From NCBI RefSeq assembly GCF_001522545.3, contig NC_031770.1:11852620-11916619 (forward strand): a stretch of DNA of 64,000 nt. Direction: 5' to 3'. Below the pieces are notes generated by a model, which had not been told where the DNA came from, did no database searches, and was given only the letters and a program-made list of their open reading frames with translations. Below are positions 52,521-64,000 of the stretch, piece by piece. Positions within the stretch are counted from its first letter, which is position 1. Each line of letters starts with the position of its first letter. A program made the position numbers and the translations under genes. The stretch comes from Parus major (taxonomy: Eukaryota; Chordata; Aves; Passeriformes; Paridae).

Positions 52521-55500
52521 GAGCAGGCACAATGTGAAGCTCATTCATGCCATCAAAGGCTCTGCTCCCTCATAATGAATTTCTGTTTACAGTAGAGAGG
52601 GAAATGTGTGACATGGTATTGCTCTCTTTCCTAAAAATAAAACCAGGGAGAAAAAGAGGATTCATGCAAGACCTTTCAAGATTGCTACCACCACCCCCAG
52701 CCCAAGCAGAAAGCCTGACAGCCCCTGAGAAATCATCTGACAGGTTCAGTGGTAAACTTGACAAGACAAAAAGGATATATTTTTAAAGTTCTTTCTTTGA
52801 TTTATGAGGCTTCACACTTGCCTACAATCTACAAGGCTAAAAATATCTTTGGAAATAAAAACTGAGGAACTTGTAAGACTCCAGAGGGTGGAGATTTATG
52901 AAAAAATAAACATAATGAGGTGTTTTTTTTGATCACACACTGTTTCTGAGGAAGAATTTTTGGTGAAAGACAATTTACTTTCCTCTTCCCAAAAGTTTCC
53001 TTGCAAAATGCACAAAAACCTCCTTTGATTGAGCTCTTCAGCTGTTGACTAATGAGACAATTCTGGAGAAGCAAATGTGAAAGAAGACAGGATACAGGGC
53101 CCCATCCTGAGAGTGGAGCTGAGAGGAGCACAGGACTGGGCAGCTACAGGAAGTGTGGGAAAGACTCTCGTGGGAAGGAAAACACAAATAAAACCAGAAA
53201 GGAAATAACTGAACAAGTGGAAAGCACACTGATGGCCTCAAGGCTCTCCATTTTTCTGAGGGAAGATGAAAAGCAGAAAGTCTCAACATTGCTCAGGGTA
53301 AGATCACCAGATGACACCCTGCTTGGAAAACTGGAAAAAAAAACATTTTGGACTTTCATAAAGTGCATTTCTGAATCCACTGCTCCTCCCTGCTGGCTCA
53401 CCTGTGGATGTACATCTTCATTTCCACCACAGAGGCAGACCCTGAACAGCTGCACCCCTCAATACTGAGGCTCTGCAAGAAGCTCCAGGTCAGCAGCACA
53501 TTGTCAAGAGTCTTGGTGGAGAAAATAAGTCCCACACAGAGCAGAAACATCACCTGCAGGAAAAACTTGGCCTTCATGGAGCACAAACTTCCCCAAATTC
53601 AATCATTCTGCCAGTAAAGAGTATCCCTGCTGTCTTACAGCATCCAACATTGTGTAATTGTTTTGCAGCATGACACAGGCGTATGCATCATGAATGTGCT
53701 GGCAGGTGATGCAGGAATAAACAGAGCACCTATGCCTTTGGAATGAGCTGTACTGCAGATACATCTGCTGCAAACAAAGGCTTAAACTTCAAAGGCATCC
53801 CACACCTAGAGCAGACCAGATTTTTAAAAGAAAATTCACTGCCAGTGCTGTATACTGCATCAAAGAATCCATTCCCCATCTCTGAATTTCCTATGTGTCA
53901 CAGTTTATTCCCAGATGGCCTTTTTGGTAGAACTGCTCAGAAGACTTCAGAAAACACACAGTTTTCAAGAGCTCAAGCAACTGCAAAAAAAGAGGTTTGA
54001 TCATGAGTACCAAGAGTTGATCTTTAGCTATACTTCTACCTTTTGATAAAGAAGGGGGAAGGTTAAGACTATTCTTTTGAATTAACTAGTGATCAGAAAT
54101 GTCATTGAGGAGTTTAAGTTGAACAACCTATATAAATAGAAATCACAAATATGGTTTATGTGTGGAAGTATGAGCTGATATCACTGTCAATATTAGCTTA
54201 GCAAGGTGCATGGTTTTGATGGTTTTTATCAACTATCTCAGCAAGTTCTCAGCCACAGGAGGTTTGGGCTTAATGTTTGTTCCAATTTTCCCCCAGAAAA
54301 CGCCAGTTTGTTGGACATGGGGTTTTGCAGAAGAACCACTTTTTTCTCATGTTTTCTCAGGGCTGTGATGGACCTGCTGAATGGGAAGGCAGGGAGAGAA
54401 AGGAGCTCCCTGGGAGCTCAGGGAGAGGACAGAGAGATGTGTCTCTGCTGGACTGGAACAAGCTGGACCATCTTTCTGCAAGAGATTTGAAAACTGAGTT
54501 TAAGCATCCACATTCAGCTATTCTTCATCATTATACTAAACCAAAAAACACACAAGCTTTTGTTTTCAAATGCCAAAATTCTTCAGCATAGTACCAACAT
54601 TTTTCCCTGTATCATGCCTTTTCCACCTTGTGTATTCTCCCATGGAAGACAGAGGTTCTTACAAATGCATGCTGGACCCTGGGATCCATTCACAGATGGA
54701 TGCCCTGGCCTTTATGCACTGGTTCTGAGCACATTTAGCTTCTCAGCCATATTGCTTTTTAGTATTAATTACATTGGGGGTTTTTGTATTCATTGGACTG
54801 TGCCTTGCTTTCTTTGCTCAGATAAAACTATCTCACAAACAACCAAAACTCAAACAATCAGAACTTGTTGTTATTTTCCACTGGACAAACACTAATTGTC
54901 TCAGAGGTTTCCCAGCTCAAAGACAGACTGTTCATTTGAAGAAAAAAAAACAAAAAAAAAGCAGTTCTTTATCTCTTCTTGGGTTTTTTTTTTTTTTGAT
55001 CTTGAAGAGTAGGATCCTTCAGATCTGAAGAGGCTGCTCTGGTTTGACAAATCAGCAGGGCTGGTAGATGTTTAGTGCAGGCAGATTAGAAAGACAGCTG
55101 AGAGGGTGAATGTGAAGGGTGCTGTGGAGCAGAGACTGCAGTTTGCAATAGGCACTAGAGAGAAATATAATCAAATGTTTCCTCGCAGTCACTGATGAGG
55201 CTGCCAGTGTGGCGCCTTCTCTGTCACCCCGCATTATCTGCCATGCTGGGAAGCTCAGTAATTACATTGCAGACACTTATGGAGACATACTTGTCGAAAC
55301 AAATGATGGGCACGAGGTGATTGCGAGTTAAGCAATGTTAAGACTGTCTCGTGAAGGAAACAAACCAAAACACAGCCACTTCTTTGGTAAAAAGATATTT
55401 GCATATTGAAATTTGAAAGGAAGAACTGACTGAGCAATTTTTTTCTGTGGGAAAGGAAATGGTTTCTGGAAAGCAAATTCACATCTGCAGAATGGAAATT

Positions 55501-55834
55501 ATTTTTCTACTCCTGGAATGATATTCTAAATTATCAGCTTGGGACAAGCAGATCTGTTTTCCTAATGGGAAAGCCAAGTGTTTGAGCTATCAAGGGTGTT
55601 TTTTATTCAAAAGCCATGTCCACTGAGGATTTTTAGCTGGGCCTATAACCTGACATGGAACGTGACCACTGCCAACTAAAAGCTAAAATATTTTGCAGAC
55701 ACCTTCCTCAGCAAAGTATCTCAAAAGGCAGCCACCACTACCACAGGGACATATCCAGGTGGGGAAGATGCCACCCCCTTGAACTACCTTCCACTGTCCT
55801 TGAGAATGGCTGGCAGGAGATGTTTTAACATTAC

Positions 55835-55972
55835 CTCATGGGACAGGTAAAAGGCAGCAATTCCCAGTGGCCAGAAGCAGCAGAGCATGGAGAACACAGT
55901 GAGGCCAAGATGATCCCTTGGGGGCATCATCAGGAAGTTGTCTTCACTCTCAGTGTCACTGGAGTAATCGCT
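55835..55972 (-). CDS. SYNDIG1: SYNDIG1 penultimate coding exon (46 codons, phase 0/0)
   Basis: A complete 138-nt internal exon on the minus strand. The acceptor is a pyrimidine-rich tract ending CTGCTCCAG just above 55972, and the donor is GAG followed by GTAATG below 55835. The peptide begins [20 protein letters not shown] and continues through [17 protein letters not shown] and IAAFYLSHE. The acidic serine-rich start is followed by the first hydrophobic segment of the CD225/dispanin-type domain shared with the IFITM-related proteins. The adjacent cysteines fall at residues 191 and 192 if the protein is 258 residues long, the same positions reported as palmitoylation sites in mammalian SYNDIG1. 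The first hydrophobic segment is thought not to cross the membrane fully. The exon is divisible by three, so skipping it would delete this segment without a frameshift. Identification is very secure; any modification in this species is inferred. Confidence 0.97.
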
Positions 55973-56498
55973 CTGGAGCAGCAAAAGAGAGAAACACAGG
56001 TGTGCTGTTAATGACATTATTGCTTTTCCTCTGCCATGAGCCAATCCCCTGATCATTTGCCCATTTCTCCTACTCCATCACATCAGTGGCCAGCAGGTCT
56101 CCTCTTCCTCACCCACTGTGTCACAAACTCCATCACTGTTGCATGAGCTTGAAGCAAGAAAAGACAAATGTAATCATTGCAAGGAGCTGAAAAGGGACCA
56201 TGAAAGGGAGGGGCTCTCTAGTCAGATGAACCAGGGTTAATATTTCCTTTCAAAACTAAAGGAGGAGAAGGAGAGGGAGAAAATCCACAGTATTGCTGAG
56301 ACTTGAAATTATGCATTCACAGGAACAGGTGAGACACAAAACCAAAAAACTGCTTTTGATTTTCAGGTTTTTGGCTGAGTTGTGTGGCATAGTATCGGCA
56401 AGACCATCTCACTGACAATTCAAATTGCCTTTTCTTTCACATAAAGATGAAATGGGGAAAAGATTCCTCAAGTAACTTTGATCATGTGCTGAACTACA

Positions 56499-56568
56499 AA
56501 ATTATCAGTGATGCTGCCTCCCAAAGGCCAAGATACCTTACCAAGTTAAATTATCAGTGATGCTGCCT
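56499..56568 (+). repeat. 21-bp direct repeat, 49-bp offset
   Basis: An identical 21-bp word (core ATTATCAGTGATGCTGCC) is present at 56499-56519 and 56548-56568, in a SYNDIG1 intron. Sequence between the copies is not duplicated. Confidence 0.9.
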
Positions 56569-56959
56569 ATGAGTTCCCAAGAGTGAGAGAATAATTCTAA
56601 TCATAAAATCCTGACCATGCAGACCAGAAGGTTATGAACCAGAAGGGTGAAAAAGAAAAGTCAAAAATCACAGAAAGAAATCCAACAGCAAATGGTACCT
56701 CTTAACTCTTCCAGCTAAACACTCTTTTCTCCTAGCAAACCTTCCTTTCTAACATTCCCTCTTATAACAGGACACCTGATCCTGAGCTTACCAAGAAATC
56801 TCCTCTATTCAGAACCCTCCTTGACACTGGGATAATTGATAATTTGGCTACCTAGTTCTCTGTCTTCACTTATTCCTGGATCTGCAAGAGCTGCACCCTG
56901 ACACTGAAGAAGCTGAATATTAGTGTTGTTGAGAAGTCAGAATTACATTCATCAGTTAG

Positions 56960-57012
56960 CCTTCCCTTCCCTTCCCTTCCCTTCCCTTCCCTTCCCTTCC
57001 CTTCCCTTCCCT
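56960..57012 (+). repeat. (CCCTT)n microsatellite, (AAGGG)n on the SYNDIG1 sense strand
   Basis: About ten perfect copies of the CCCTT unit (register varies) ending at the gap at 57013. It lies in a SYNDIG1 intron, where the transcribed RNA would carry AAGGG repeats. Confidence 0.98.
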
Positions 57013-57388
57013 NNNNNNNNNNNNNNNNNNNNNNNNNNNNNNNNNNNNNNNNNNNNNNNNNNNNNNNNNNNNNNNNNNNNNNNNNNNNNNNNNNNNNNNN
57101 NNNNNNNNNNNNNNNNNNNNNNNNNNNNNNNNNNNNNNNNNNNNNNNNNNNNNNNNNNNNNNNNNNNNNNNNNNNNNNNNNNNNNNNNNNNNNNNNNNNN
57201 NNNNNNNNNNNNNNNNNNNNNNNNNNNNNNNNNNNNNNNNNNNNNNNNNNNNNNNNNNNNNNNNNNNNNNNNNNNNNNNNNNNNNNNNNNNNNNNNNNNN
57301 NNNNNNNNNNNNNNNNNNNNNNNNNNNNNNNNNNNNNNNNNNNNNNNNNNNNNNNNNNNNNNNNNNNNNNNNNNNNNNNNNNNNNNNN
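57013..57388. other. Assembly gap (376 N)
   Basis: Run of 376 N immediately following the (CCCTT)n array. The right flank starts TTTGGCACC and is unique. Confidence 1.
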
Positions 57389-59163
57389 TTTGGCACCATT
57401 TCCCAAGTTTGTTGGAGAAATCAGGCATTGGAAGGCAGAATGCCACAGGAAAACATCTACACAGGAAGAAAGAAGAGAAGCCAACCACTCATAAGATGCA
57501 TTTAAGATGCAGTTTCATCACAGCCTGTAAGTGCCTGAGTAGATAATTTCTGATCAGAGGCAGCTCTTTCATTCTCTAGAAAAGCTGAAGTGACTGAAAG
57601 AAGAATAGAGGAAGAGCAGACACAAGGTGCAGATTTTTAACAGAGATTTTAACACTTTTATGCAGTTGTAATGGATTTTCTATTAAAAAAAGCCTTTTCT
57701 TAAATCAAGACCATAAAAGCTATGTGCTTTACCTCAGCAGAGACATTACAGTTGCTCTGCAGACAGCCTGCCAAGCACACTGGAGATGTCAGACAGCAGG
57801 GTCTGCTCTGAGCTACAGCTGCCAGTAACCTCTGATGGATAATCAGGAAACAGCCCTTTTCCCTTTTCCCTTCAAGGCAACCAATTCAGCAACATGCACA
57901 CGCTGCATACAAAACTAATTCCTCATATGGCCCTGTGGGATCTGCCTTCAAATCCAGATGGTCCAGTGGTCTGGTTTGACAAAGACCAACACAATGCTGC
58001 TCCAAGTTAATATGTGCTCTGTTTCCCTCCACACAATGCCTGTTCCAGTAACGTAGTTAAACATCATGACCTGCTCTGACCAGCACTCTGCATCCTTCTG
58101 CCCTCCTGCAAGTGTTTTGAGTTCACCTCCATGCAGCAGATGCTGAAGGCAGCAGCTGGATTGGAACTCTTCCACCAAAGGCTGTAGTTTATCACTGCTA
58201 TGCCTCCACATACTCACTCATCCCTGAGCAGCATCTTGCTGATAATTTCTTAAGAGGTGATGTCTCTAAAGCCTGTTATTTATTTAATTTTCTCTGTCCA
58301 TTTATTTCTTTTTACAACTTTGAGTTTTGCAGTTGATTCCCTTTCAGTTTTAAAGGAATTTAAAAGATCCATAATCCCCTAACACTGACCTTCTGAAGCT
58401 CCTCTTGTTTCCCCAACTCCCAGTCTAAAAATTGCCCTGTCAGTCAGACAGCCAGCCTTGCAGAATGGGCTCACAGAGGACTCTCCTTGCCTGGAAAACT
58501 TTTCACATGTAACTTTGCAACACCAAAATGCAATGGGCAAAAACCCCTGGATGTAGCTGCCCAATCTACTCTTCCTCCTTGAGCCCAGGACTTTGTGATC
58601 ACCTTTGTGATGTTTTCTAGACACCCACAGCCAGCCTGCCCTCAGGAACTGGCAACCATTCATTGCAGATAGCAGTGAATGGATCCACACTAAAACAAGC
58701 TGGGGCAAGTGGAGTGACCCTTCATGACTGTCCCCTTTCTGCTTCACAGCTGACACAGCAGTCCTCAGAAAAGTGTGCCAAATATCCCTCTACAAATGAC
58801 AGCATGCAGCTCATCCAGAGCTCCTGCCACTCACAGGCTGGATCCCAGAGACATCGATGCAGAGCTTCAGTCTGAAAACTCAGAAAAGTGATGATGAGAA
58901 AAGGAATTGCCACAGGACCTGGCTACCATTAACAAGAAGGTGACTTCCCAACCATGCTCTCTTCATCTGGAGCTGGCTAATAGAGGTTAATATCCCCTGT
59001 CAGGGCTCAGTATCTCCAGACTTGAGTGGCTTCTCCTTCAAAGGAGAAAAACAAATCAAATGCAAAGCGTAATCATGCTTGTAATCTGTTAATAATGTGC
59101 CTTTGAAGGAGCTCAGAGATATAAAATGTGTCCTATGGGTAGGATGACTCAGTGCTGTGACTG

Positions 59164-59223
59164 CATACCTGAGTGCCACACCTCTTAGGAGCTCATACCT
59201 GGGCACCACACCTCTGACAGCAC
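59164..59223 (+). repeat. Imperfect tandem duplication of a 30-bp unit
   Basis: Two adjacent 30-bp units both start CATACCTG and share a CCACACCTCT block; they differ mainly in their last eight bases. Confidence 0.8.
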
Positions 59224-59934
59224 ATCTGTGCTCTTCTGAGCACATGCCATGGAACAAAACCACATATAATTACTTTCCCATATTCTCAACACAGCCCTAG
59301 ATGAGCTTGGGCAAGGTATTTATGGCTCTGTTTTCCTCCATTGCCCAGGTGCAGAACAGAAAAAACACTGTGCACCCAATTCAGAGGAGAGCTGTGGTGG
59401 CCAGTGAATTCATCAGTAAAACCAGGCTGCAAGACCCTCTCTCTGCCCTTGTTGCAGAGCTTTCTGAAAAGGGAACTCAGCCCCACAAGGGGTGTTCAAA
59501 CATGTTTTCTGGATACCTACAGCCAGGGAGGGCTGAGGACACAGCCCAGTGCAGGACCACAGGCTGGAAGCATTGACAGAAAGCATGCATGATGTCATGG
59601 GGCTTGATGGGCATAAATCTCCTCAGGGTCTTCTCTTCATGTTACAGAAAATAAGTGCCAGGAGGTGCTTGGGAATGTCAAGAAGAGCAGTTGGATGGAA
59701 CAGGATCCAAATTCTGTCTCTACAATTTCATGCTCAGGTCCAAAGGATGAGTTTTCACAATAGAATCCAGCAATTTCTAGTGGAAGAAAAAGAAGAAATT
59801 TATACCTTAAAAGCACTACATTTCTTCTCTTCTTTTCCTCACAGAACATTCTATTTATTTTGCATTTAGAGATTGTTTCAGACATTGCTGGGTGCTGGGA
59901 AAAAAGTGAGAGGGTTTTAAGAGAGAGCTCCAAG

Positions 59935-60260
59935 GTATTCTTTTATGCGACTTATATGAATAATTTAATTTGCTGCCATGAATAGCTTGAGTTTCTCTAA
60001 ATAAGCAATCTACCTAGTGGCTAGGAGGGAAACTAGCAGGAGTATAATATGACAAATGCTATTTTTGGATGAAAGATGGCACATGATCTCTAACAGGAGG
60101 GTATTTCATCTTGTAACTCATTTCATATTTTACTGCCGCCACATTTGACAAGTTGTCTGTCTATTAGTTGTGGCATAAAGAACTCATAAGATATTTATAA
60201 ATTTTCCAGAGATACCTAAATAGGGAATCATTTGATTTCAGGGATGGGCATGGAAGAGAG
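59935..60260. promoter_or_regulatory. Candidate conserved non-coding element in SYNDIG1 intron
   Basis: About 320 bp of AT-rich, non-repetitive sequence containing a MEF2-like GCTATTTTTGGA and several TAAT-type cores, without simple-repeat character or open frames. The call rests on composition only. Confidence 0.3.
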
Positions 60261-63200
60261 AAGTTTAAAGCCCTGACAGAATGTGCAGCCTTCTGTTTTC
60301 ATGCCTGGTAATTGCTGGAGCAAAGCAGGGCTCTATATGCTAATGAGAGCTGTTTCTGAGATGTTTTTCCCTCCAGACAATTATGATTTTTTTAGGCAGA
60401 CTGCACAACACTCCACCAGGACCTGAGAAGCACTGCTAGTAAAAAAAATCCCAACAAGTAAGTTGGTTAAATGTTGCTGCAGGGTACAACCCATGATTAG
60501 GGTGTCTCCTGCTCCTCTGGTGCATCTCCCATGCTCCTCAGAGTCCTCAAGCTTGGGAAGGGAAGAAGGTGTCTCCTTGCCAGAAACTTGCCCTAGACAT
60601 CTTGAGTTGGATAGACCCATCCTGAGGAGGCTGACAGCTAGAAAACCCTGAAGCTTGGCTTGGTCAATTCTTCAAACCAAATCAATCCCAATCCCTGGGG
60701 TTTTTTTCAGAACCTTTCTCTGCTGGAGAGTTTTCTGCCAGAGAACAGCTACCTTTCTGGTTATCAAGAGCCCAACTCTTTTCAAAAAGACAATCATGTC
60801 AGAAGCAGTCTGACCTGCAATAAAACTATTTTTTCCATGTGTCTTTCCTGAAAGCACTGCATTGAGATGGGGGGAACACTAAAAAGGAGAAGACTAATTT
60901 TTTGGCATTTCTAAGAAATTAAATATCTGTCCTGAAAAACCCTAGCCAGGCATTCTGGTATGAGGCAGGCAGTGCCAGGGAGACATGGGGGAAGAGCAAT
61001 GACTCACAACCCCATGGCTGGTGTGTCTCCCAGAAGGCATTTTACAGAGATGCTCAAGCTAGGAGTCCACTTCCCTTGCAGTGGCATGTGGAGAACAGGA
61101 GGTAGCCCTCAGTTTTCAGGAGAAAATAGCTCTTCTGCACAAAGCTCCCCTCTTTGTCAATGTTTCCAAAAAGGGCCTAGTTTATAGAGTTTTCTCCCAG
61201 AAAGAAGTGCTGAAGCAGACATGAGCCCTGGTCTACTCTGACACTCTGCAGCTTCCATGCCTTGATGAGCTGTGGCTTGACAGTCAACGTGACAAGATAC
61301 ACAGCAATGTCTTGTGCCACCCTCAGTGGCAGACTCAAACCCTTGAGGACTCTCACAGGGGGCCAGCAAAATTTGCACCTCTGTTGTGTCACCCTCTTCC
61401 ATCTAACTTCTGCTCCCAGTCCTGGTACTCACTCTTTCCCATCCCATCTATTTGAAACCTAAAAAAGCATTTGATTCTTGATAGCAACTGGCAGGGAAAG
61501 AATTCCTTCTAGTGGGGCACACTTGTGCTGTGTGATTCAGGCGCTGTTTTTGTGTAGTTAACAGTCTGGCTTGGTTCATCACCTACTCAGTGACTGCTTG
61601 TCCTTAGGTAGTGTTCTTCCATTCCAGGAGTCTCCACACATGAATTCAGATCTCTAATGAAGCTGTGCTCTATCCAAGCCCAGGAGGCCCTCAGGCATCT
61701 GGCTACACAGACACAGCCTCTGCCCACCAGCCTCTGTGAACCAGAAGAGTAAAACACAGCAGACAAGGCTTTTTTCTCTGGTCTGGTGCTGTCAAATTCA
61801 TCTCTTCTCTCCTGCACAACCAGCTGCATCTGCAGAATTTGGACCTTCCTGGAATGGAAGCTACTTGCCATGCTGAGCTACTTCTTGCTGAAAACAGCTC
61901 CTCAGCAGGTTGATCCTTTGGAATCATGGAAAAGTTCATGGAAAAGTGTGAAAATCATGGTGCTGGTGCACAGGGCTGGCCAGGGAACACAGCAATGGAG
62001 ACAGACCCTGGTCTCAAAGCAGAGGCTTAAAGCAAAGCAAGCATTTCCAGATAAGGAGGTCCTTATCCAAAAATGCCTGTTTTTCTCCTCCCCTGTTCCT
62101 AGTGGAGGAGAAATTTTGATGGAGAGGAAAATCTGTGGGTGGTGTGTACTTTGTGAACATCTTATTCTGAGCACTTTGCACACATAGGTCAAGATGGTTG
62201 TCCATACACCTGTGTTTGCTAGCACAGTGTCATCCCAAAGGATCAAATGAGACAGGGAATCTGTGATTCCAGATGCTCTATAGCCCTTCAAGAGCTGCCA
62301 CGTTTCCCCTCAGGAGGTCTGTTTCCAGAGAAACAGGTCAGAAAGAAGAAGCCAGGGAAAAGGGTACACACACTGTCAGAGCAAGTTACCAAAATTTACA
62401 GTCTTGTTTCTCCCCTTAAGATCAGGGGAGGATGAAGTTCTACAGCTGGTTTTTAAGACACAAATGTTCTCTGTGAAAAGCTGATCAAGTTCCTCCAGTA
62501 CCACTTTGAAGAGGTTTTCTTCCTTATGCTGCTCATTTTCCCAGCCTTTTTTTATCTCGTTCTCCAAAAGTTGGCTTAAGAATGTTCTTCTTGACTTGAA
62601 TTGACAAGAGGGAGAATTTTTTTTTTTTCTGCCTGAATGTCAAGCCAGATGTGTCAATAACACCATGTGTGCTGCAGTCTACTACTGCATGAGAGAAACT
62701 GGGGCAAAAAGACAGCAACCAGGAATTTTGTTTTGATTGAGGAAATTATACTTCCCACGGTCAATTCTGAAATTCTGTGGAAGGGTGTGATTTGAGCTAA
62801 TATTCTCATATGCTTCAGAGAGAAGCTTTCTGTCTCCCTGTGGAGGCATTGAATACTGCATTAATGGCATGCACTGGGAAAAACACTTCCCTCTTCCCAC
62901 CTTATCAATACAGGGAGAAAAGAGAATAAAAGGGAAGTCGGGTTCTTGCTGAATTTCCCCTGTGCTGATCACAGGGTGAGACACTGGTATTACAGGAGGT
63001 GAAAATAGAAAATTTAGGGCTTGTTAGGTCTCAGTTCTAACCAAAAATCACAGCAATGGAGAAGCACAACCAGTGTCCCTATCTCAGCTGGGACATTCAT
63101 GCTTGAAGGTATGGCTTTGCTCTAGACAGCCAGAGGGTCTTTGCTAGGTTAGGAGTGGTGGATGAAGTTTTCAGATCACTGGCATTATGTTCACCCTCCA

Positions 63201-63904
63201 TTCCCACAAACACTGTCAAACACAAATCCCTGCCACACTTGGGCTTCTGGTTAAAATTTTTAAAGATGCATCATTTAAGAAAGGATGAAGTTGTTTCCAT
63301 AGTCTTCCCTGTTACTTTACATTAAGCAATCAATGAGGCATGGGACTCCAGAAGAAAACATTGTATTTGCGTCTAAAAAGTGTTTTGCTCCATCAGAAAA
63401 ATATCATTTATTTCAGAGATATGGATTCACTGCAGCTTGAAACCCAGAGACTTCTGTTTCTGCATTCACTCCAAGACAGAAATGTTTTTTGTTTGAGCCA
63501 GTAATTTAAAACATTCTGCTCAAGTCAGGTGAAGGCAAGAGATGATGTTGGCCTGCTGAGTAAATGGGCTCCATGCAGATAGACAGATGCTCCCAGCCCC
63601 AACCTTACACAGCATTTAAGCACATGGCTCTTCTGATTCTGACCAACCCCTTCAGAGGCAGAAGGGAAATGCTAAACTCCATTAGGGCCAGTGGGAATTT
63701 TGCCATTGGTATCCACAGATCTGGGACCTTACCCAACAAATAAAGATGAGCAATCATTTATTGTCCTAGTTGGAGGAGAAAGTGATACAGCTGACCCAAA
63801 AAGCAGCTGATCCCCTGCTGTTCAGCTCTAGGGGGTTGTACACTTAATTTCAAACATGCCCTCCTCCTCCCAGCTTTCCCCACATATCCCAAGTGATGTC
63901 TGAC

Positions 63905-64000
63905 CTCTAGTTCCTGGAAATCCTCCTCTTCCTCCACCTCATAGGAGAGGGTGTGGATCTTGATGTCATCCGCAGAGAGGTCGATGAATTTGCTGTCAGG
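63905..64000 (-). CDS. SYNDIG1: SYNDIG1 internal coding exon, 3' part (cut by window edge)
   Basis: Reading the minus strand from base 64000 gives 32 open codons, starting PDSKFIDLSADDIKIHTLSY and ending in a glutamate-rich stretch and QELE. This matches the mid-region of vertebrate SYNDIG1 as I know it; by counting back from the C-terminus of a 258-residue protein these would be residues 129-160. The exon ends with GAG followed by GTCAGA at 63904-63899, a usable donor with an unusual C at intron position +3, leaving a phase-0 junction. The reading frame continues directly into the exon at 55835-55972. SYNDIG1 is a type II membrane protein of excitatory synapses that associates with AMPA-type glutamate receptors; this part belongs to its cytoplasmic N-terminal region. 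The start codon and first half of the protein lie beyond the window. Differences from the mammalian protein are conservative as far as I recall it. Confidence 0.95.

Larger units (their letters stand above)
26623..55834 (-). other. SYNDIG1: SYNDIG1 last intron (29.2 kb)
   Basis: Intron between the 46-codon exon and the terminal exon, phase 0, with donor GTAATG and acceptor CTTGCAG on the minus strand. I found no additional coding exon on either strand; open frames inside it are short and lack recognisable motifs. It contains a solo LTR at 33275-33811, an AT-rich block at 34741-35210, a TA/TG microsatellite at 35584-35612, CpG-enriched patches near 40.35-40.85 and 52.29-52.52 kb, and a homeodomain-type inverted repeat at 47431-47450. 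The rest looks like ordinary unique intronic DNA. Confidence 0.9.
55973..63904 (-). other. SYNDIG1: SYNDIG1 intron (7.9 kb) upstream of the 46-codon exon
   Basis: Phase-0 intron bounded by GTCAGA and CTGCTCCAG on the minus strand. It contains a 21-bp direct repeat (56499-56568), a pentanucleotide repeat running into a 376-bp gap (56960-57388), a short 30-bp tandem duplication (59164-59223) and an AT-rich stretch at 59935-60260 that resembles a conserved non-coding element. No other coding segment was found. Confidence 0.9.

Noticed and set aside
56870..57546. Long frames across the 376-bp gap
   Set aside because: Most of the length is N; the rest is (CCCTT)n repeat translated in several frames.
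1..64000. CRISPR arrays, operons, toxin-antitoxin, phage or other prokaryotic systems
   Set aside because: The window is vertebrate: it has a spliced SYNDIG1, CR1 elements, LTRs and CpG depletion. No regularly spaced repeats with unique spacers and no dense gene clusters were seen.

Overview
The window is vertebrate chromosomal DNA, most likely from a bird. It is CpG-poor and almost entirely non-coding, and it carries CR1-type LINE remnants and two related solo LTRs with ERVL-like 5-bp target duplications. Its microsatellites run into assembly gaps at 12928-13078, 19873-20132 and 57013-57388. A passerine is plausible, but the sequence alone does not settle the species.

One protein-coding gene is recognisable: SYNDIG1 (synapse differentiation-inducing protein 1, also TMEM90B), on the minus strand and running from the right edge leftwards. 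Three coding pieces are present: the 3' part of an internal coding exon (63905-64000, 32 residues), a complete internal exon (55835-55972, 46 residues) and the terminal coding exon (26464-26622, 52 residues plus stop). Together they give an uninterrupted 130-residue C-terminal half. It contains the acidic segment, the Cys-Cys-containing hydrophobic segment and the C-terminal membrane segment of the CD225/dispanin-type domain. Both introns are phase 0, about 7.9 kb and 29.2 kb long. The start codon, N-terminal half and promoter lie beyond base 64000.

Layout: 1-26 kb is the flank downstream of SYNDIG1. It has no convincing exon, and holds a 508-bp solo LTR (4992-5499), CR1 fragments, AT-rich tracts and two gaps. 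A short predicted 3'UTR spans about 26165-26463. From 26.6 to 55.8 kb is the large last intron, with a second solo LTR (33275-33811), an AT-rich block, two CpG-enriched patches (about 40.35-40.85 and 52.29-52.52 kb) and a homeodomain-type inverted repeat. From 56.0 to 63.9 kb is the preceding intron, with a (CCCTT)n/(AAGGG)n repeat running into the largest gap.

Only about 0.4 kb of the 64 kb is coding. I found no undescribed multi-gene system. The points most worth checking are the pair of LTRs flanking the last SYNDIG1 exon, the intronic CpG patches as possible alternative promoters or enhancers, the unsized pentanucleotide repeats at the gaps, and several AT-rich candidate conserved non-coding elements.
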